Source of the DNA: CAYJWS01 sp964373925
GTDB taxonomy: Bacteria; Patescibacteriota; Patescibacteriia; Buchananbacterales; GWA2-38-13
Direction of reading: 5' to 3'
Length of the DNA: 11,817 bases
NCBI GenBank assembly: GCA_964373925.1
Contig: CAYJWS010000039.1
Coordinates: 1-11,817, forward strand
The translations under genes and the position numbers were made by a program. This document shows positions 8,018 through 11,817 of this stretch, piece after piece (positions within the stretch are counted from its first letter, which is position 1; the number at the start of each line of letters is the position of its first letter). The notes below the pieces were generated by a model. The model did not search any database. It was not told the origin of the DNA and was given only the letters and a program-made list of their open reading frames with translations.

Positions 8018-8117
8018 CCCCCACACCAATAAACATAATATTCGTAAAGCTTACTATGTGAGTACACTGTTTCTTATTCTCCGTCATCCTCACGGTTTCT
8101 ACATATTGGTGTGGGGG
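8018..8117. mobile_element. Candidate 100-bp MITE-like element with 14-bp terminal inverted repeats
   Basis: The ends CCCCCACACCAATA (8018-8031) and TATTGGTGTGGGGG (8104-8117) are perfect inverted repeats. TAAA flanks both sides directly (8014-8017 and 8118-8121), which looks like a 4-bp target duplication, although one A/T pair can equally be counted as a 15th base pair of the stem. The 72-nt interior has no ORF. It contains a weak GTGAG/CTCAC pairing (8058-8062, 8089-8093) and a small GTAA-AGC-TTAC hairpin. The element lies exactly between the GtrA stop and the SDR promoter. Alternatives are a structured RNA or a terminator-like hairpin for the GtrA operon; a T run follows at 8124-8129. Confidence 0.45.
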
Positions 8118-8127
8118 TAAATATTTT

Positions 8128-8156
8128 TTGCAAAGAAATATATTTTGTGGTATAAT
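8128..8156 (+). promoter_or_regulatory. Promoter of the SDR gene
   Basis: TTGCAA (8128-8133), a 17-nt spacer, then a perfect TATAAT (8151-8156) preceded by TGG as an extended -10. The start near 8163 leaves about 19 nt before the ATG at 8182. It is the best promoter match in the window. It starts 10 nt after the right end of the inverted-repeat element, which may have been inserted upstream without destroying it. Confidence 0.7.
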
Positions 8157-8181
8157 ATTTAAAATACAAAATAAAAAAAAT

Positions 8182-9207
8182 ATGGCAAAACGAGCGATTT
8201 TCGATAAAAAAAACATACTTATTACCGGCGGAGCCGGATTTATAGGATCGCATCTGTGCGACGAGCTTATACGATCTAACAAGATTATTTGTGTTGACAA
8301 TTTTTTAACCGGAAGCGAAGAGAATATCGATCATCTGCTGCGTAATCCAGATTTTATTTTTATTCGGCATGATATGTCAATGCCGCTTGATCTTGAAAGC
8401 TTTGCGGAGCTTGAAAGATTCCGCGTTCAGTTTCAAGGCGTGCAGGAAGTATATAATCTTGCATGCCCTATGTCCCCGAAAGATTTTCAAAAAAATATCG
8501 TGGATACCGCGCTGGCAAATTCTCTCGGGGTAAAAAATGCTTTGGATATAGCCGTAAAGTATAATGCGAAGTTTTTGCAGTTTTCAACATCGGTAGTGTA
8601 TGGGCCAAGAAGGCAGGATATGAAATATTTTAGCGAAGATTATTTTGGGTATGTTGATCCTATCGCGGAGAGAAGCTGCTATGACGAGGGAAAACGTTTT
8701 GCCGAGAGTCTTGTTATTAATTACAAAAAAAAATACAATATTGACGCGAAAATCGCAAGGATTTTTAGAAGTTATGGATCCCGCATGAAGCTTGATGACG
8801 GGCAGATGCTTCCGGATTTTGTTAATAACGCTCTAGATAATAAAGAGCTTGAGATCCATGGCGATGAAAATTTTATTTCATCATTTTGCCATGTGTCTGA
8901 TATCGTACAGGGCATGGTTATGTTTATGAAAAGCGATGAGATGGGGCCGCTTAATTTTGGAAGCGATATTGAATATAAGCTCACCGATGTTGCAAAAAAG
9001 ATTATTGAAATGACTGGCTCAAAGTCAAAAATTGTGTACCGCGACCAGTTATTGTTTATGCGTCCGCAAGGGCTTCCGGATTTAACACAGGTAAAAGAGA
9101 GGCTTGGCTGGTTTCCCGTAAAGCTTCTTGAAGACGGCATACAAGAGACAACGGATTATTTAAAGGCGAGAAAACATATTATCGGGTTAACGGACCAGAT
9201 ATTGTAG
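8182..9207 (+). CDS. NAD-dependent SDR epimerase/dehydratase, UDP-glucuronate decarboxylase-like
   Basis: A 341-residue extended short-chain dehydrogenase acting on a nucleotide sugar in the cytoplasm. It has the NAD-binding GGAGFIG (16-22), YNLACPMSP (91-99), and the active-site SCYDEGKR (165-172) with Y167 and K171. IARIFRSYGSRM (191-202) and LDDGQMLPDFV follow. YNLACP..SP, RSCYDEGKR and DDG are hallmarks of UDP-glucuronate decarboxylases (UDP-xylose synthases). However, the usual STSEVYG is STSVVYG (135-141), replacing the Glu implicated in decarboxylation with Val, so another reaction such as epimerisation is possible. I chose the ATG at 8182: the in-frame TTG at 8128 is the first base of the -35 box and would precede the predicted transcript. 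No Shine-Dalgarno is visible. The product probably feeds the glycosyltransferases downstream. Confidence 0.88.
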   Translation: MAKRAIFDKKNILITGGAGFIGSHLCDELIRSNKIICVDNFLTGSEENIDHLLRNPDFIFIRHDMSMPLDLESFAELERFRVQFQGVQEVYNLACPMSPKDFQKNIVDTALANSLGVKNALDIAVKYNAKFLQFSTSVVYGPRRQDMKYFSEDYFGYVDPIAERSCYDEGKRFAESLVINYKKKYNIDAKIARIFRSYGSRMKLDDGQMLPDFVNNALDNKELEIHGDENFISSFCHVSDIVQGMVMFMKSDEMGPLNFGSDIEYKLTDVAKKIIEMTGSKSKIVYRDQLLFMRPQGLPDLTQVKERLGWFPVKLLEDGIQETTDYLKARKHIIGLTDQIL

Positions 9208-9480
9208 ATAGAATTAGGAATCAGGAATTATGCCTCAAATTTTCTATGTTCGCTAGAACCTATATCAAAAATAATTTTTTTTGCGCGTCATTCTGAGGCC
9301 TCCGCCTTTCGATAAGCTCAAGGCGACCTGAAGATATTGAATGGTCGAAGAATCCAGAATTTTAACGTAATTAAAATTTTGAGATTCTTCACCAGGAGTT
9401 CAGAATGACATTAGAAGATGTTCTTGAGATAGCTTCTCAAATTTTATGATTCATGATTCGTTATTCACAATTCTAATGAT
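9208..9480. other. Repeat-filled spacer between the SDR and GT2 genes
   Basis: No gene is visible in these 273 bases. The core is the palindromic repeat described separately (9287-9409). Outside it, CTCAAATTTT occurs as a direct repeat at 9234-9243 and 9436-9445. The outermost sequences are AT-rich arms that are roughly inverse complements of each other (AGAATT...GAATTATG near 9210-9232 and ATGATTC...AATTCT near 9447-9475). A small TTGAGA/TCTCAA hairpin lies at 9424-9440. I see no convincing promoter for the next gene. Confidence 0.6.
9287..9409. repeat. Intergenic nested palindromic repeat (GTCATTCTGA type)
   Basis: Outer arms GTCATTCTGA (9287-9296) and TCAGAATGAC (9400-9409) match perfectly. 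Inner arms GAAGAATC (9347-9354) and GATTCTTC (9383-9390) enclose a further AATTTTAA/TTAAAATT pairing. A separate CGCCTT/AAGGCG hairpin lies at 9303-9325. This layout resembles widely scattered intergenic palindromes known from many bacteria. It parallels the GC-rich repeat inside the GT2 gene at 10731-10909. Confidence 0.8.
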
Positions 9481-10212
9481 ATGAAAATAATTGCAGTAGT
9501 GCCGGCATATAATGAAGGCCTGACAATACGAGAGGTAATTAAGAGCCTTAAGGAAAAAGTAAATGATGTTATTGTGGTTGATGACGGCTCAAAAGATAAA
9601 ACTTTTCATTTTGCGAAAGAGGAGGGTGCTGTAGTATTACAGCACTTTTTAAATAGGGGGCAGGGCGCGAGCCTGAAAACCGGCATTGATTATGCCATAA
9701 TGTGCGGCGCCGATATTATTATCACCTTTGACGCGGACGGACAGCATAGCGCCGAAGATATTCCAAGGTTAATTCAGCCTATTGTTGAAGATAGGGCGGA
9801 AGTTGTCTTGGGATCCAGATTTCTTGAAACCCGCAACCTAAAACCTGAAACTCAAAAAATTGATAAAACAGTTTTAAGTTATAAGTTTCAAGTTTCAAAT
9901 ATACCATTATTGCGTTTTTTTGTTATAAAACTCGCATTGATTTTTACGCGATTAACAACCAGCCTTAAAATTACTGATACCCATAACGGGCTTCGGGCAT
10001 TGAGCCGAGAGGCCGCGCAAGAAATTTCCATAAGCCAAAATGGCATGGCACACGCGTCGGAGATTCTGGAAGAAATTTCAAAAAACAATCTTCGTTATAT
10101 TGAGGTTCCATGCACTATTCGATATACGGAATATTCCAAGAAAAAAGGGCAGAGCGCTTTTGGAGCTTTTAAGATTTTGTGGGATTTGTTTTTGGGAAAG
10201 ATGAATAAATAA
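9481..10212 (+). CDS. Glycosyltransferase family 2, DPM1/polyprenyl-phosphate glycosyltransferase-like
   Basis: A 243-residue GT-A enzyme without membrane helices. It opens with IIAVVPAYNEGLTIREVI, then VIVVDDGSKDKT (30-41), LNRGQGASLKTGIDYA (57-72), the metal-binding DADGQHSAED (84-93), VVLGSRFL (108-115) and TDTHNGLRALSREA (165-178). This is the pattern of enzymes that transfer a sugar from a nucleotide sugar to a polyprenyl phosphate. Residues about 116-139 (ETRNLKPETQ...KFQVS) are extra relative to what I expect between SRFL and NIPLLR. They are encoded by a repeat-like stretch (9823-9897). The stop is followed after 1 nt by the DUF2304 gene, a common pairing for this type of GT2. No Shine-Dalgarno is seen. 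Confidence 0.9.
   Translation: MKIIAVVPAYNEGLTIREVIKSLKEKVNDVIVVDDGSKDKTFHFAKEEGAVVLQHFLNRGQGASLKTGIDYAIMCGADIIITFDADGQHSAEDIPRLIQPIVEDRAEVVLGSRFLETRNLKPETQKIDKTVLSYKFQVSNIPLLRFFVIKLALIFTRLTTSLKITDTHNGLRALSREAAQEISISQNGMAHASEILEEISKNNLRYIEVPCTIRYTEYSKKKGQSAFGAFKILWDLFLGKMNK
9823..9897. repeat. AT-rich imperfect palindromic repeat embedded in the first GT2 gene
   Basis: CTTGAAAC (9823-9830) is inverted as GTTTCAAG (9885-9892). In between are GAAAC/ACCT-type units on the left and AAGTTT-type units on the right that are loosely inverse to each other. The stretch encodes about 24 residues at a point where family members normally run from SRFL straight to NIP(F/L)LR. The frame is kept. The family comparison is from memory, so insertion is inferred. 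Confidence 0.45.
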
Positions 10213-10213
10213 T

Positions 10214-10552
10214 ATGATTATAAAATTTTTTGTTATTCTTTTTGTGCTTTTCGCGATATCTCGGGTTATCGTCAGATACCGCAAAAATGAAATTTCATCA
10301 AGAGAAGTGTTTGTCTGGTCGGTGTTTTGGGTGGTGGTGCTCTCGGCAACTCTCTGGCCGAAAACAACGGATATTGTCGCGCAAGCATTCGGGGTCGGCC
10401 GAGGAGTGGATTTTCTCATTTTCGTCTCTATCCTTGTTTTATTTTTTTTGATATTCAAAATCATAGTGAAGATTGAAAAAATCGAGAGAGACATTACAAA
10501 GATTGTTAGAAAGGTTGCTATTGAAGATAGAGATAAGCATCCAAAAGGATGA
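10214..10552 (+). CDS. DUF2304 family small membrane protein
   Basis: A 112-residue protein with three predicted membrane segments (about 2-20, 33-53, 66-88) and a charged, helical C-terminal tail (IVKIEKIERDITKIVRKV). The central motif FVWSVFWVVVLSATLWP (33-49) is typical of DUF2304, whose members often sit beside DPM1-like GT2 enzymes. The molecular role is not known; a membrane partner or anchor for the soluble glycosyltransferase is a reasonable inference. Only 1 nt separates it from the genes on both sides, so GT2-DUF2304-GT2 is one transcription unit. Confidence 0.85.
   Translation: MIIKFFVILFVLFAISRVIVRYRKNEISSREVFVWSVFWVVVLSATLWPKTTDIVAQAFGVGRGVDFLIFVSILVLFFLIFKIIVKIEKIERDITKIVRKVAIEDRDKHPKG
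10545..10549 (+). promoter_or_regulatory. Probable ribosome binding site of the second GT2 gene
   Basis: AAGGA lies 4 nt before the ATG at 10554 and overlaps the last codons of the DUF2304 gene, suggesting coupled translation and supporting this start. Confidence 0.5.
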
Positions 10553-10553
10553 T

Positions 10554-11817
10554 ATGCCAAATAAAAAAATTGCCATAATCATAGTAACCTACAACGCCTC
10601 CGAGTATCTCGGAGAGCTTTTTTCTAGTCTGGAAAAAATTGAGTATCCAAGAGAGAGCTTTGAAATTGTTGTTATTGATAATAATTCAAGCGATAAGAGT
10701 GTTGAGATGATAAAAACCATTGCAACATCTGTCATTGCGAGGAGCGAAGCCCCTGGCGAAGCGACGTGGCAATCCGACTCCGTAAGGAGTCGCCCTGAGC
10801 ATGGCCGAAGGGTCTCCTCATTTTTACAAGACTCGGCCGGGCTCGGGATAACCGCGGCGGTTAGATTGCCACGCTTCTCCTCGCAGGGCTCGGATCCGCT
10901 CGCAATGACCACAAATAACAAAATAAAAATTCATTCTATTTTCCTTAAAGAGAACAAAGGATTTACGGGCGGAAACAATATCGGTTTGCGGTATGCACTG
11001 AAAAAGAATTTTGACTACGCGTATCTTTTAAATCAGGATACAATTGTGGATCCAAGTTTTTTGCAGGAGGTTATGAAGGTAGGCGAGGGTAGTGAGAAGA
11101 TTGGCGCGGTACAGTCGCTGCTTATGCTGTGGCCGGACAAAGATTTGATAAATAGTTGGGGAAACGAGATTCATTATCTCGGCTTTGCGTACTCTGGAGG
11201 ATACAGAGAAAAAATTTCCAATTTCCCCGCCCGCCGTGCTTCGCAAGGCGAAGCGGGCAGGCAATTTCCAATTTCCAATGATCGAGATATCGCTTACGCA
11301 TCTGGTGCGGCGTGTTTAGTGAGACTCTCGGCGCTTAAAGAAATTGGTTTATTTAACGAGGATTTTTTTATGTACCATGAAGATGTGGATTTAGGCTGGC
11401 GTTTGTGGCTCGCGGGTTTTCGCGTTGTGCTCGCGCCCAAGTCTATCGTCTATCACAAATACGAGTTTGGGCGCAGTATTAAAAAATATTATTTTATGGA
11501 GCGCAACCGGTATATGGTGCTTGTACAAAACTATTCCTTATTGACTCTTATTGTTTTATTGCCAGCGCTATGCCTTTTGGATATAGCAATGCTTGTCTAC
11601 TCGGCTTTTGGCGGCTTTTGGCGAGAAGAGATAAAAGCTTTTGTTTATTTTTGTTCCATTAAAAATTGGAAAAAAATTATAGCTACGAGAAAAATCGTTC
11701 AGTCTACGCGAAAAGTATCTGATAAAAATATTATAAAGCGTTTTACCGGCGTGATTGCCTTTCAGAATGTGCAAAGCCCTTTGGTAAAATATATTGTTAA
11801 CCCAATATTTCAGGCAT
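10554..11817 (+). CDS. Glycosyltransferase family 2, rhamnosyltransferase-like (3' end cut by window), with two embedded repeats
   Basis: The frame is open from the ATG to the window end, giving 421 residues and no stop. GT-A motifs are in order: IAIIIVTYNASEYL (6-19), VVIDNNSSDKSVE (39-51), LKENKGFTGGNNIGLRYAL (131-149), YLLNQDTIVDPSFL (157-170) with the DXD-like QDT, YASGAACLVR (248-257), and FMYHEDVDLGWRLWLAGF (272-289) with the catalytic EDVDLGWR. It is closest to the WbbL/rhamnosyltransferase type of GT2. Hydrophobic segments near 327-350 suggest membrane contact. Residues 60-119 and about 220-241 are not family-like and are encoded by palindromic repeats (10731-10909, 11213-11276). The reading frame passes through both without a stop. 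The catalytic motifs remain intact, so the enzyme is probably functional, but this is untested. Confidence 0.88.
   Translation, partial: MPNKKIAIIIVTYNASEYLGELFSSLEKIEYPRESFEIVVIDNNSSDKSVEMIKTIATSVIARSEAPGEATWQSDSVRSRPEHGRRVSSFLQDSAGLGITAAVRLPRFSSQGSDPLAMTTNNKIKIHSIFLKENKGFTGGNNIGLRYALKKNFDYAYLLNQDTIVDPSFLQEVMKVGEGSEKIGAVQSLLMLWPDKDLINSWGNEIHYLGFAYSGGYREKISNFPARRASQGEAGRQFPISNDRDIAYASGAACLVRLSALKEIGLFNEDFFMYHEDVDLGWRLWLAGFRVVLAPKSIVYHKYEFGRSIKKYYFMERNRYMVLVQNYSLLTLIVLLPALCLLDIAMLVYSAFGGFWREEIKAFVYFCSIKNWKKIIATRKIVQSTRKVSDKNIIKRFTGVIAFQNVQSPLVKYIVNPIFQA
10731..10909. repeat. GC-rich nested palindromic repeat inserted in frame in the GT2 gene
   Basis: Outer arms GTCATTGCGAG (10731-10741) and CTCGCAATGAC (10899-10909) are perfectly inverted. 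Inner arms CGTGGCAATC (10765-10774) and GATTGCCACG (10864-10873) are too. Two local hairpins lie within: GACTCC/GGAGTC (10776-10791) and TAACCGC/GCGGTTA (10849-10863). A CCTGAGC...GAAGGG module sits near 10794-10812. The block is visibly richer in G+C than the gene around it and encodes residues 60-119 of the host protein. Confidence 0.88.
11213..11276. repeat. 36-bp hairpin element flanked by 14-bp direct repeats, inside the GT2 gene
   Basis: AATTTCCAATTTCC occurs at 11213-11226 and again at 11263-11276. Between them is a 36-bp GC-rich segment with a perfect GCTTCGC/GCGAAGC stem (11238-11244, 11248-11254). Its outer CCCGCC- and GGGCAGGC-like ends pair loosely. The frame is open across it, encoding about residues 220-241 of the glycosyltransferase. 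Confidence 0.75.

Noticed and set aside
8018..8117. Possible tRNA or CRISPR repeat pair.
   Set aside because: There is no cloverleaf, anticodon arm or CCA-type end, and only one inverted pair exists with no direct repeat-spacer pattern.
8128..8181. An 18-codon N-terminal extension of the SDR starting at TTG.
   Set aside because: The TTG is the start of the -35 hexamer and the extension crosses the -10 box, so it should not be transcribed.
9287..9409. Possible intrinsic terminator for the SDR gene.
   Set aside because: The arms are far apart, the inner stem is AT-rich and no T run follows the stem, so a repeat is a better description, although it might still affect transcription.
10731..10909. 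Pseudogene call for the second GT2 because of the insertions.
   Set aside because: The frame is open throughout and the motifs on both sides, including EDVDLGWR, are intact, so there is no evidence of inactivation.
10589..10921. A 110-codon minus-strand open frame overlapping the repeat in the second GT2 gene.
   Set aside because: Most of it is the palindromic repeat read backwards; the plus-strand frame carries conserved glycosyltransferase motifs on both sides.

Overview
The window looks like a surface-glycan locus from a bacterium with a small, AT-rich genome, most plausibly a Candidate Phyla Radiation (Patescibacteria, Parcubacteria-like) organism. The reasons are the AT-rich codon use, the near absence of Shine-Dalgarno sites, tight gene packing, an O-antigen-ligase-like protein with a TPR tail, a GtrA protein, and a GT2-DUF2304-GT2 cluster. 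TGA is used as an ordinary stop (5303, 10552), so the genetic code looks standard. The lineage is inferred from these traits; no marker gene is present.

Layout. At 1-1126 (+) there are two tandem Nudix hydrolases, the first cut by the window edge. A bidirectional hairpin terminator at 1136-1165 separates them from a convergent polyprenyl-phosphate sugar-1-phosphate transferase (1180-2556, -). A back-to-back divergent promoter pair (2582-2663) separates that gene from a plus-strand operon (2727-8016): O-antigen-ligase/polymerase-like protein with TPRs, an ATGA-overlapping secreted subtilase with a beta-propeller-like FG-GAP tail, and a GtrA protein. A 100-bp element with 14-bp inverted termini and TAAA flanking repeats follows (8014-8121). 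Next comes a strong-looking promoter and a UDP-glucuronate-decarboxylase-like SDR (8182-9207). A repeat-filled spacer (9208-9480) leads into a DPM1-like GT2, a DUF2304 membrane protein and a second GT2 that runs off the end.

How the genes may work together (inference). The sugar-1-phosphate transferase starts a lipid-linked glycan, the SDR supplies a modified nucleotide sugar, the GT2 enzymes and GtrA extend or decorate the glycan, and the ligase-like protein polymerises it or attaches it to an acceptor. The co-translated protease is exported and may act at the cell surface.

The most notable observation is that the right half (8.0-11.3 kb) is dense in palindromic repeats, while I found none of these in the left half. 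At least two, probably three, of these repeats lie inside the two glycosyltransferase genes without breaking the reading frame. They add low-complexity peptide segments at positions that look like loops between conserved GT-A motifs. This resembles the protein-embedded palindromic elements known from Rickettsia, but with different sequences. No tRNA, rRNA or CRISPR array was seen, and no gene-free stretch exceeds 300 bases.
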